NCBI GenBank assembly: GCA_964017195.1
Contig: OZ024894.1
Location: 31,212,388-31,276,387, forward strand
Direction of reading: 5' to 3'
DNA: 64,000 nucleotides
DNA from: Siderastrea radians
Lineage: Eukaryota > Cnidaria > Anthozoa > Scleractinia > Rhizangiidae
Made by a program: the position numbers and the translations under genes. Under the pieces are notes generated by a model. That model was not told the DNA's origin. It saw only the letters and a program-made list of their open reading frames with translations, and ran no database searches. Of this stretch, positions 54,401 to 64,000 are shown in pieces. Every line of letters begins with the position of its first letter. The first letter of the stretch is position 1.

Positions 54401-55300
54401 CCAAACTGAGTCGAATCGTCTTCAGGCAAAGACGATTCGAGTCAGCTCGAGGATCAAAGACTTCCGACTCACCGGAAGTCCGTTTAGCGGAACTCGACTT
54501 ACCGGAAGTCAGGTCGCGAATAAATGCGCAGGGAGGTGAAAAATTTTGACGAATCGACTCGAATCGTATTCCTAAAAGTCGATTCGACTCAACGGAAATC
54601 AGGTCGTAAAGTCCTTCAAGTATGTGCGCGTGACACAATAAGACATAACAAGGAACGCATAACATTGACCTTTCTCGTTCTTAAAGCGGCACTGATGCGA
54701 CACTAAATAGGATCATTGTAATGAACCTTCTTCCTCGCTTGTGTTGTCGATCTGAAGGATTTGCACACGGAACGACAAAAAGATAACATGATCCTTCCTC
54801 GTTCTTAAAGCGTGATGCGACACTAAACAGGAAAATTGCAATGAACCTTCTCCCTCGCTTGTGTTGTCGATCTGAAGGTTTTGCACAGGGAGCGACAAGA
54901 AGATAACATGAACCTTCCTCGTTCTTAAAGCGAGTCGATTCGACCACTTTTCCTACCCTCCCTGTTCGCCTTCTTGTGTGATTTTTTTTTCTAAGTGTCT
55001 CGCAAATCGACTATCCAGTTAGTCGAACCGACTACACAATGGATGATTTGAGTCGAATCGACTCGAATCGAGTCGATTCGACCACTTTTTCTATCCTCCC
55101 TGTTCGCCTTCTTGTGTGATTTTTTCGAAGTGTCTCGCAAATCGACTTTCCAGTTAGTCGAATCGACTGCACAACGGACTCGAGGCGAGTCGATTCGACT
55201 ATCCAGTTAGTCGAATCTATCGAGTTATCGACTCGAATCGAGTCGATTCCACTACTTTTCCTACCCTCCCTGTTTGCCTTTTTGTGTGATTTTTTTAAAG
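54400..55300. repeat. Minisatellites: GAGTCGATTCGAC words, 120-bp units and intron-derived units
   Basis: Three layers are visible. Palindromic GAATCGACTCGAATCGAGTC and ACCGGAAGTC words occur at 54405-54610 and 55030-55250. A 120-bp unit (GATGCGACACTAAA...CTTGTGTTGTCGATCTGAAGG) occurs twice (54694 and 54814) plus a third partial end to 54932. A unit ACTTTTCCTACCCTCCCTGTTC...TGTGTGATTTTTT starts at about 54945, 55083 and 55254; its last copy is the intron end and acceptor of the exon at 55301. Confidence 0.85.
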
Positions 55301-55652
55301 CCTCCAATCATACAAGTCAGCAAATGAGCACCATCAGCGACAGATGTCGTATATCTTGAGTGGTTCAAATCATTCCCAAAATGCCCAGCAGATAGCTGCT
55401 CCTCCAGCCAGTTATAGTGGCCAGTTAATGTCAAGTTCCCAGCAATCACACAGCCAGCTGAGTCTCCAATACACGACAAATTCGCTCGCTGTGAATAACG
55501 CAAGCGTTCCAGCAGCTTCAAATGGTGTGTTTCCTGGAGCGAATATCAGCAGTATCTCTGGATGCCATTTTCAGATCTTCAATGGCCCAGTGAAGTTGAT
55601 CCAACAAGGGAAAAAGCGACGTTATGTTATTGAGGGCGACGACGAAGATTAA
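55301..55652 (+). CDS. C-terminal exon of a Crypton/DUF3504-type recombinase-like protein
   Basis: The acceptor ATTTTTTTAAAG at 55300 opens LQSYKSANEHHQRQMSYIL, then a Ser/Gln/Asn-rich region, then NISSISGCHFQIFNGPVKLI and KKRRYVIEGDDED, to the stop at 55650. The layout (SLxSY helix end, low-complexity middle, GC-F segment, basic then acidic tail) matches the C-terminal pieces at 4510-4975. Known: DUF3504 recombinase-derived proteins commonly end like this. The upstream exons that should carry the catalytic residues are not in the 700 bases before it, which hold minisatellites and then the polymerase on the opposite strand. It is open and has a good acceptor. Confidence 0.5.
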
Positions 55653-55936
55653 CATTCGTCGCAAATGTCACTGAAATCCCTTCAAGTTATCCCCACGTGT
55701 TCAAAATTCAATCACAAACTAGGCCTATCTTTACCTTAGCTTTTAAACTTTTTAAGAGCTAAACACTTGTAAACACAGGTCAGTGTGTTTTGTGAAATTA
55801 AAGTGGTTGAATTTGTCCTTGATCTTGACGTGATAAAGACAAAAATTGTCTCACTGTCAAAGAAACTGTTTCTTGCATCGCCAGGTTCGTTTCGGTTTAG
55901 TAAACACGACCTCGAATGACCATATAATAAATAACT

Positions 55937-56066
55937 TATTAACCTCGTCCTTTCGGTCATTACAGGGAAATCTCAGACCACGGCCTTGACGCTATCGCTC
56001 GGTCAATACATCCAGGCCTTGGTCTGAGATTTCCCTGTAATGACCTCACTCTCGGTTAATAAGTGG
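55937..56066. repeat. Foldback repeat with ~50-bp arms
   Basis: TTATTAACCTCG...GGTCATTACAGGGAAATCTC-AGACCA is matched inverted by TGGTCTGAGATTTCCCTGTA-ATGACC...GGTTAATAA. The centre is GCTATCGCTCGG. It is a hairpin-type MITE. Confidence 0.9.
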
Positions 56067-57059
56067 TATGTTTTCTGGTCTCACTTGTAATAATAATAAT
56101 AATGATAATAATAATAATAATAATAATTAAAAACAATATTATAATTATAATAAGAACCTTCCCAGAATGCTTTGCACCAGAAAAATTTCAATGCAAAATA
56201 ACTTAGTTAATTTGTGGTCGAAGAGAATGCTGTACCATGTGTTATTTACAACTTCGTGAAAGTTATCCCTCATATTAACGTTAGGGTGAGGACCTCATTA
56301 TTCACGTGACTATGGCAAAAAATATGTTTTAGCTCACTGCAACATCAGGCCTCCATCAATTCAAAAGCAGATAACGTGCCCTGATAGTCATTGGAATGGG
56401 CAATATGGAAATTGCCAGTTGACATCTAACAGTTGAAAGTTAAGGTGGCTCTGTACAAGAGCATTTCCCAGGGGACTTGTAAGGAGTCAGTAGCTATGGT
56501 AGTTTAAGGCGGAGAGAAATAAAGCTTGGCTGGTTAATAGAACTTCGCATGAAAGTAACGACCATGATATGCTCACTGTTGTGACGTCATTGGTCACGTG
56601 ACCAGAGCGCACAGAAAATTCAAATCACTTTAAAACTGCTTTAAGCTCAATAAATTCGTAATTTCTCACAGTAATATTGCAGAAAAAATTGCAAGTTATT
56701 CAAAAACGTCCATTATTATTTTTCCTTTTGAAAAAAGCACAATGAAAAATGAACCTTAAACTTTTGATAACCCCCTGTTTTGTGAGGTTTTAATATAAAT
56801 GTAAAAACGAATCAGCTTATTTGGTTTCAAACTATGTTCTTTCTAACTACGTTAACAGTTTTTTAAAAAAAATTCGTTTTGATATAGCTTAGGGATGTGA
56901 ATTTGCATGCACGCGGAGTACTGGGCACCAATGTCACGGATTGCTCAGGAAGACTGGTGCACTTTTTAGGCGCGGCGCCATAGCTAGCGACAAAAGCTGA
57001 AAAATGGGGTGAAAAGGTGTTTTAGCTTTCTGTGGTCCATTTCTGCTAAAGAATTGTTA
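56067..57059. other. Intergenic with AAT microsatellite
   Basis: An (AAT)n run with interruptions lies at 56086-56130. Otherwise the region is AT-rich. The last 130 bases before 57060 are relatively GC-rich (TTAGGCGCGGCGCCATAGC) and could hold a TATA-less promoter for the + gene. Confidence 0.35.
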
Positions 57060-57114
57060 ATGGTTTCTCGGAAAGAGGACAGCACTTCATTTTTCGCTGC
57101 ATTGCTCATGTCAG
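57060..57114 (+). CDS. Possible first coding exon of a small membrane protein
   Basis: The ATG at 57060 begins MVSRKEDSTSFFAALLMS and ends at a good donor (GTCAG/GTGCGT). It joins in phase with the exon at 58229-58278, giving an uninterrupted hydrophobic segment across the splice. A GC-rich stretch lies 100 bases upstream. The family is not recognised and later exons were not located. Confidence 0.35.
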
Positions 57115-58228
57115 GTGCGTGTAATTATAGCTTTTTATTGTCTTCGGTAAACAGCTTAATATATTAGCAGGGCTTTACCGATCGATCATTATAATATAAT
57201 GTTTCATATTTATCGTTAGTCCAGTGCTTAAATAGTTTGCCATTTTCGTTCCGGTAGCAAAAAGCCGAAAGATAGACACTTAGGTTGGTAACTAAAGTTT
57301 ATTAAGTTTCGTAAGTCTTTAAATAAACGTTATATGAAGTGATGTAGTTTTTGTACGCTCGTCTGTGAATCGTATGTTATTTGCTGGCCACGTAAAACTG
57401 TAGCATTGCATCCTTTATGTTTTCAGTAACTTTAATTACAGCGTTGCTGTTAAAATTAATGTTTCAAACAGCTATTGCTTAAAGCAAGAAGGTCAGGCTA
57501 TTCTCCTAATGTTGATACTGGCAGATAAGCTTAAATTCTTTTGTGTAGCATCATTTAAGCTTACGTGTTGTAAACATCTCATAACAACATAACATAACAC
57601 ATAACATACTTTATTTTATCTGGAACTCCATTTGTTTATTAGCTGGGCTTTTCTTCGCTGCTTGCAAATTATTTATATACATCTAATGACTCACGAATGT
57701 TTCTTAGATCAAGTGAGGTTCAAAGCTATACATGTAGTTGGTATGATTTGATGACAAACAACAAATTTAAATTTCGAATTAGGTATGATCACTTTTGGGA
57801 AAATATGCTTAAGATAATCGAGTTCAAAGCAGGTGGATGTAATTTTTTTGTACATCTCATTCTCTACTTTTACATATTATTCCATAATTTGCAGGGTAAA
57901 AAATTAACTTCAGTGCTTAAATCATTGAATTGCAACTGGGGCCAGTATCCTTGAATTCCAACCTCGTCCCCAGGGTCTTTTCACTTGCTCGCTTAGTATA
58001 GTGGACCAGGCCATTTAGATAAAGTGGCTTTCAAAATCCTCTAGTCTAAATCAAAAAATTTAAAACCATATTTACTTGAATAGACCCCTCCCACCCCGGA
58101 TGAGAAGCAAGTCTTTTATCCAGGGATTTCGCCAATAATCATGTGGAAAAATTACCACATACTGTAGAGACTGTCAATTTTTAGCCCTGAAGTTGTTGTT
58201 TTCACTGATCCTTTTTTATCTCTACTAG

Positions 58229-58278
58229 GCATGTATATGTCAGCAGTGATCAGTGTTGTAGCTTTTCTTACAGTGAAG
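58229..58278 (+). CDS. Possible second exon of the small membrane protein
   Basis: The acceptor TTATCTCTACTAG at 58228 and donor GTGAAG/GTATGC bound 50 bases. In phase with the exon at 57060 they read GMYMSAVISVVAFLTVK, continuing the FFAALLMS hydrophobic run into a likely transmembrane helix. It ends in phase 0. The next exon was not found before 63 kb. Confidence 0.35.
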
Positions 58279-59346
58279 GTATGCCAGGGAAGATATCAAT
58301 CATATAATTGTCCCAGCTAACATACTATCTTACTGTTCAGTAAAATGAACTGGGTCGGATGCAATGATCGGTTTAATCATCGCCCAGAATGCTATTGTCT
58401 TTTGCGACATGTACTTACAGCGCCTGATTTTAGGACGCGCGGCATAATAATTTGCATGTTCAGAACAAGTCGGCTGTGATTATTCAGAAGACCTTGCCTT
58501 TGGGAATACCTCGAGTCTCTTCGCGATTCCACTGCTGTCAATCAAACGGTTGGAAGTGTGAAGCAAATTTCAAGGTGCGAGAAAGTGAACAATTGGGCCC
58601 TAATTAGGCCGCGCTCTCTATTCAAACCTTTTGAATAGAGAGATTCGTCAAAGAGTTCGCGAGCAAATTTTATCATGGACTGTCTAAACGTTATCTGAAA
58701 TAGTTTATGCAAACCAAGCGGTTTTAAAGCGGTTGAGGCCAGCGCGAAGCATTACCTGCCCGCCACGAGAGAAGCGCCAAAAATTATTTCTCGCGCTTTG
58801 CAGGAATTGCATTCGCAAAAAAACCCCGGGCTGTCGGTATGTGTGTTGACTAGCGAGCTTGAAGCGCGAAAGGTTAGCCACGCGCGACTTAAAAGGGCCA
58901 AAGATTTGACTCACGCTTTGCAAAATATCATTTGCCCTGTTTGTCTACAGGCCTGTTTGTGTCTAGCGAGCTTCATCGTGCTTCATGAATCACTTCAGCG
59001 CGAAGAATTAAACCACGAGCGACTAGGCCGGTGCGCGACAAATTTTGACGCGCGTCATTTTATGACCTTACAAGCGGATCGCGGTTATTGGAAATTACGC
59101 TCGCTTCCTTAGCACCGCTTAACTGAAGTCCTGAGAACTTCAGTTTACCAAAATAATCTTATCAATGCAGGAAGACAAAGAGAAAAGTGAAATAAACAAA
59201 CCTTACTTTCTTTATCGTGTGATCATAAATAGACAAGCGCCCGCCTCAAACCGGCCCACGCCATGAATTACCCTTGTGGGAATTAACATTCTATTGTTCG
59301 CGAAAATAATTATTCAATTTTGGATCCGTTTAGATCGATCAAACGA

Positions 59347-59409
59347 TATAAAAGGTTGGCTTTGATTTCAACTCATTCAGTTGCTAAACAACTTCTTAGA
59401 GACAACATG
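59347..59409 (+). promoter_or_regulatory. Candidate TATA promoter and start codon
   Basis: TATAAAAG at 59347 is followed at +28 to +32 by an initiator-like CTCATTCAGTTGC, then a short leader and ATG at 59407 (MSN) with a donor-like AAC/GTAGGT. This is the spacing of a real core promoter with a short first coding exon. No downstream exon was identified. Confidence 0.3.
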
Positions 59410-62168
59410 TCAAACGTAGGTCGAAGCAGTAGATAAACTCTATGCGTTTGCTGTTGTCGAAAGTAACTCAAGCAAAGCGATAATGCCTTATAGTACCCTG
59501 TGTCAACAGGTGTCTATTAAAATAATGCTTTTGCGTGAACAAAGCATTTAAAAGGTTTTTATTTACGCCAATAATCATCTGGATCATACTAGAAAGGGGA
59601 ATAGGCTTCTATGCGTGGTCAATATGTGCGAGGTGTTCGTTAAGCTGTTTATGATCGCAGTTATCGTGGAGACGTAACATCTGCGTAACATACAGCGATC
59701 GCGAAAACACGTGTGTGTGTCTTTTTTTTTGGATTTTCTTTTTGCGGAATTCTGGTGTTATTATCAGTTTCTCACACTTTACTGACTCACACCGCAATAC
59801 AATGCTTAATTACAATGGCTTGCGCTCTATTGTTTATGGAGGCGGAGTTATGAATTCAGTAGAACACTCGCGGGAAGTTTAAAAGCGGTCAAATCAACTC
59901 CCGTGGGGAGCTCTGTGGGACGTATTTGCATGTAAGTTCAGTTTTGCGGGAGTTGGTTTCAGAAAAGCTGAAATCGATAATACTTCCAACTGTCAGATTT
60001 GCGCGAAAACTCGGCAAGTGAGTCTTTAAATGTCAAGCATAAATAGCCATATGAACGCTAACTTGCTTACATCTTATTTCTCGAGATTTTCAATGTAAAA
60101 GTGTCGGTCCCATACAGACGGAGCGTAAAAATAGCTACATTTGAGGTCGAAAACGATAATGCTTCCCAAACAGCTACACACCTAAGAACAGTCGCATTTG
60201 CTTTATTAACATCCCTTCTACAAAAGCCATATAAACGCTAACCAGTAAACTTAACCGTTTTCCCGTAAAATTAAAACTTCCGAGTGGTGCTGACCGGTTT
60301 TGCCCAACTTTCTTTGTTATTTTGTGTACTTTCGCCAACGAGCTTTCAAATGTTCGCGCGAGAAAGGGCGTAAAAGTCCCGGATGTGTCGCGGCATTCTG
60401 GGCGATGTTTGGGTTTGGTAGTTGAACACAATTAAACCAATAATATGCATACAGCAGTGTTTGATTCCAATTTCTGAACCCAGTCAAACATAATTAAGCA
60501 CAGTTAAACAATTTTAAAATCATTCAAATATACCAGATATTTAAACCATCTGCCTTTAAGTGTGTGAGAACTAGCATAAATTTCTGTAGTGCGGAATTTG
60601 AGCATGATCTGTTTTATATTGTCGTGTAAACACATAGAAGACTGGGTGGCTAAAACAGCCTTTTCAGAAAAAGAAAATTTGGCAATCCTAATACTCACAA
60701 AGGAAAATAAAAGTTGAACCAAGGATAAAATTAAATCACAACATTTACATGAGTGTTCCATCAAGACTTCCATTGGGGTAGGTGATGAAAACCTTAGACC
60801 CACTTAAGTTACAAAATCCATTTGTCACAGTGATGTAAGATTTATTCTTGGTGGTTAAAGTGCCTATGAACTAAAAAATTTTTCTCCTAAATATGATAGT
60901 TTATGACTCCCTTAGTCTAAATATGTAAGTTTTGCTGAGTAGAAACCTTTGCATGAGATATTTTTCCAGCCGCAAAGTTCGAATTTGGCACCCAAAATGT
61001 GTCTCCATTTTGAGCGCGGCCAAAACGATCACATTACAAGGCTGTGACGTCACAAATCGCGTAGAGGACAAGAGTGTTATGGCTGACAAGAGGGTTTCCA
61101 GAAGAGAAATTACTTTGGAGTGACTCGTGGGCCCAGGATTGTAATCTACAAGGGCAGGATTCGCACAATGAGAGCATGTGTGTGTCGTTTCTCAAAAGGA
61201 AACGAATTAGGGAGAGAAGCGGACTCATTTGAACCCGTGTTCGACTCCGTAAGAATTCGATTCGACCCGCATTACAGAGCTGCTTCTGGGAAAAGCCGCA
61301 GTATTTGAATGTCGCATTAATATCTGTAACTTCTGCTACTGGTGGATTAGTTCCACTAGCAGCAACTATCGCAATTCAAGATTAAAGACCGAGATAAAGA
61401 AGGTTTTCAATATTTGGCCACAAAACTATTGCTATCTGCATCTGTCCACCTTACCTAAAGGCATCCAAGATCTACAACACATAACTGAGCTACAAAGTTT
61501 TGTTTACATCTCCGGTTTTTTTGGAAACCACATGCAATACGGATGTTCACCATAGAGTTTGAAGTGATAACAATGAACAGAACTGTCTTGACCGACGACG
61601 ACACAAGACGTTTTAGTTAATCAGAGATAGCTATAGGAATATTTATAAATCCCTCGTGATGTTTCGTCAAATAAAAGGAAGCAGTTCAGCTCAGCATTGA
61701 TAATTGTTATTGCACGTCACTCTGCTTCCACTGCATTTGATTTATGTGGTCCTCTTTAAACACCACACATTTCAAACAGATTTGTGCCTCTCTTCTTGTT
61801 GACCCTGCTCCTGTTCTCTCAAGAGGACCATATAGTATGTAATTTCACATATCACACTTAACACTGTCTAATTGACCCTGCTGCAGTACAGTCTTGGTGA
61901 TGTAGGTTTAATTTGAATTTATGGCATAAGTTATTTAATCATTTTTATTACTGAAGGGCAGTGAAAATGTGACCTTCATTTCCCATTATTTAATTTTGTG
62001 GCAGGCTTTGTATTGGAAATTCCTCACACACTGAATTGTCTCAGTCTCTTCTTGACTCATTCCCTGTACCCAAGAAAGCTACCACACAAGCCACCTAATT
62101 CGCCAACAGAAAATCAATAATGAGGTTTCAAAATGGGCCTTTTCGATCTCGTTCTCCACCTTTAATTT

Positions 62169-62206
<38 letters not shown>

Positions 62207-62888
62207 TTTTCTGAAAATTAGCTGCATAGGCTATGTTCCCCCCATATGCATGCTATTTAGGAACATAGCATATAAACGTCTTGTACTGCTTTAATAATAA
62301 TAATGATGTGTACACAGGATAGCCCCATCAGTGTAAAAACACTGGTAACATAGGGGGTTCTGTTACTAAATAAGTGCCCAAGATAGTAAAATACATATCT
62401 TCAAACATTAATAGTGGCATGCATGGTTACGTGGCGGAAGCCTGATGCAAACACGAGAGTGTTGGGCGAATTCAAAGGATTATGCAAGCTTCATCGAACA
62501 CAGACTCTTAGACATTTGTAACTGAAGAGCATATCTCTTAACAACAAAAACGGCTAATACACGCATAATGTGTACAGTGTACTGGGAGGGTACTGTAATT
62601 TGAAGGGTTTATGGATCCAAGGGAGCTGCCTTAACCTCTCCCCACCCCAATCCCCTCCTTAAACAAAAATAACAAGAAAAAAAAAAGAAACTACACACAC
62701 AAAGAGGGCAATTTCTACTTGACACTGATTTCTGCCATACTTCATGGAATTGGAATGGGTGTATGTTTCAATGAAAATGGCACTTCAAAATGTACTTCTG
62801 GAACAAATTACATATTCATCTTAGTGTTCAGATTGACCCAAGGGAGTTATTGTCATATGAGACCAGTATACAAAGGGAGCTCAGACCA

Positions 62889-62999
62889 GGCCCCAGCTGT
62901 TCAAAAGGTGGATAAGTGTTAGGGAAACCAATTGCATTATCCACTGGATAGAGATTTATCCGGTCGATAGTGCTATCCAACTTTTGAACAACTGGGGCC
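62889..62999. repeat. 111-bp foldback MITE (GGCCCCAGYTGTTCAAAAG)
   Basis: Left GGCCCCAGCTGTTCAAAAGG and right (inverted) GGCCCCAGTTGTTCAAAAGT flank internal GGATAAGTG / ATCCACTGGATAGAG / TTATCCGG words that also pair. No target duplication is apparent. A GCAACTGGGGCCAGTATCCTTGAA fragment at 57935 resembles one end. Confidence 0.85.
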
Positions 63000-63412
63000 A
63001 GTATAACTGGACAGGTATGGTTAAGTTTATTTACATGAGACCAGCATCATGAAAGTATAAGTGATCACATAAAGCCTGTAATAACTCAATTACTTAAACC
63101 AGTTCATGTAGTCAGAAGCGACGGATTATTACAAGGACAAAGCTGAAGTCACACTAGTCTGAGTTTGCACGCGTATCATACAATGTCCATCTTTATTTAT
63201 CACAGTCATTCTCATAGCACCTCCAGGTGGAGTAAAAGACCACAAATGAGCACCATACTCAAAAATTCTTATTTATTTGCTTTGAGATGCTCCCTCATAA
63301 ATGGCTTGAAATTACAATACAAGCACTCCACTGCCATTTGAAAATCATTTGTAGCTGCTGATTATAATAAATAAAACACGCTCTTTAGAAATTACTATTG
63401 ATGGCTCAGCCA

Positions 63413-63566
63413 TTAGGCATGTAATATTTCAAGCAAATTTTGGGTATGCTTATCTTCAATGTTTAAAATCCTGCTAACTAATAAGTTTATATCAGTGTTC
63501 TCTCTGCAAAAGTCCTCATTCGAAAGAGCCGAACAACTGAGTCTATCTTTCTCTTGGCGCGAAAAC
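63413..63566 (-). CDS. Last exon of an unidentified minus-strand gene
   Basis: The acceptor TTTTCATAG at 63567 joins in phase with the donor of the exon at 63735-63782 (TG/G codon split). It reads FSRQEKDRLSCSALSNEDFC, RENTDINLLVSRILNIEDK and HTQNLLEILHA to the TAA at 63413. Helical, polar composition; perhaps a coiled-coil C-terminus. The family is not recognised. Confidence 0.4.
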
Positions 63567-63734
63567 CTATGAAAAGATGAACAAATTAAGTTACAAACAA
63601 GTACACCGTAAACTTGAGCTTGTCTGGTATCGGTTTGAGTAAAATAATTGAAGTACATACAACGACGCTCTTAACAAAAGAAGTAAAGTCAAGGCTGCGT
63701 CAATCTCTCGTTATTAACACATAAAAGTACTGAC

Positions 63735-63782
63735 CATTCAATTCTAGAAGCTTCTCCTTCAAGGCCAGTCAAGCCAGTGGAG
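63735..63782 (-). CDS. Penultimate exon of the unidentified minus-strand gene
   Basis: The acceptor GACTAATTTTCAG at 63783 and donor GAATG/GTCAGT at 63734 bound 48 bases reading STGLTGLEGEASRIE. It joins in phase to the exon at 63566. The upstream exons would lie to the right of 63.8 kb or outside the window. Confidence 0.35.
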
Positions 63783-64000
63783 CTGAAAATTAGTCAATCC
63801 CAACAATTCAATTCGCCATCTTGCTTCGCGCAAGATTGTTGTTGTCGTTGTTTAGGCCTTATCCACGGACGACAAACCCAAAAACTGCACATCTTCGAAA
63901 TCGCTTCGAGCTGAATCTTAGCGTTTTCCTCAGTCGTCGGTAGCTTTCATTGTATATCAATATTAGCAAGGAAAATGTAAGTTTCATCGCTCAAACACTT

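Larger units (their letters stand above)
58279..63412. other. Mostly non-coding tail of the window
   Basis: No confirmed gene. Contents: imperfect repeats of CTAGCGAGCTT...GCGCGAC words at 58850-59030; a TATA-type promoter candidate at 59347; (AAT)n microsatellite at 62166-62206; the foldback at 62889-62999; and a GTGACGTCAC site near 61044. The 104-codon frame at 58798 is repeat-derived. Confidence 0.35.

Noticed and set aside
61075..61308. MADKRVSRREITLE start and a downstream FEPVFDSVRIRFDP frame, considered as an N-terminus of a known cnidarian family
   Set aside because: A stop follows after 14 codons, no donor is present, and the two pieces are in different frames.

Overview
This is eukaryotic, AT-rich, intron-containing DNA. 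Its content suggests an anthozoan cnidarian, most likely a stony coral (inference). The grounds are secreted or membrane receptors with uromodulin-type D8C and C-type lectin exons, phase 1-1 linker exons, tyrosine-motif cytoplasmic tails, and a dense load of terminal-inverted-repeat elements, foldbacks and tandem repeats. There are no operons, rRNAs or CRISPR arrays. Intact host coding sequence is sparse; most of the window is mobile-element or satellite DNA.

Layout. (1) 121-4977: a tyrosine-recombinase-like (Crypton/DUF3504-type) gene remnant on +, split by a ~4 kb hAT-like element (323-4297) with an 8-bp target duplication. (2) 5695-21057, minus strand: two tandem D8C-receptor genes. The downstream one keeps an intact D8C exon (6244-6618). 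The upstream one (signal peptide 21057, transmembrane exon ~10530, tail 8376) is decayed, and its linker exon is split by an 8149-bp element (10941-19089) flanked by TA. (3) That element has ~145-bp terminal inverted repeats and carries a five-exon gene with a PIN/FEN1-like nuclease signature and a C-terminal CxC cysteine cluster; it is the most interesting object here. (4) 22-28 kb: interspersed repeats and MITEs. (5) 28747-35571, minus strand: a coherent C-type lectin receptor gene (CTLD, two linker exons, transmembrane exon, two tail exons with five YA-type tyrosine motifs). One linker exon lies in a duplicated segment that also received a TTAA-flanked element. (6) 36-48 kb: MITEs, palindromes, several tandem arrays, a hAT-type MITE with a perfect 8-bp target duplication, and a tRNA-derived SINE. 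(7) 48.9-55.7 kb: a hAT-type zinc-finger fragment, a broken family B DNA polymerase (Polinton-like), minisatellites, and a second recombinase C-terminal exon. (8) 56-64 kb: mostly non-coding, with the first two exons of a possible small membrane protein (+) and the last two exons of an unknown gene (-).

In the lectin receptor, the splice phases agree between neighbouring exons. The ectodomain would bind ligand, and the tail would recruit SH2-type partners (inference from motifs). The recurring theme is insertion into coding exons: three insertions can be dated relative to their hosts by target duplications, empty-site paralogues or restored frames.
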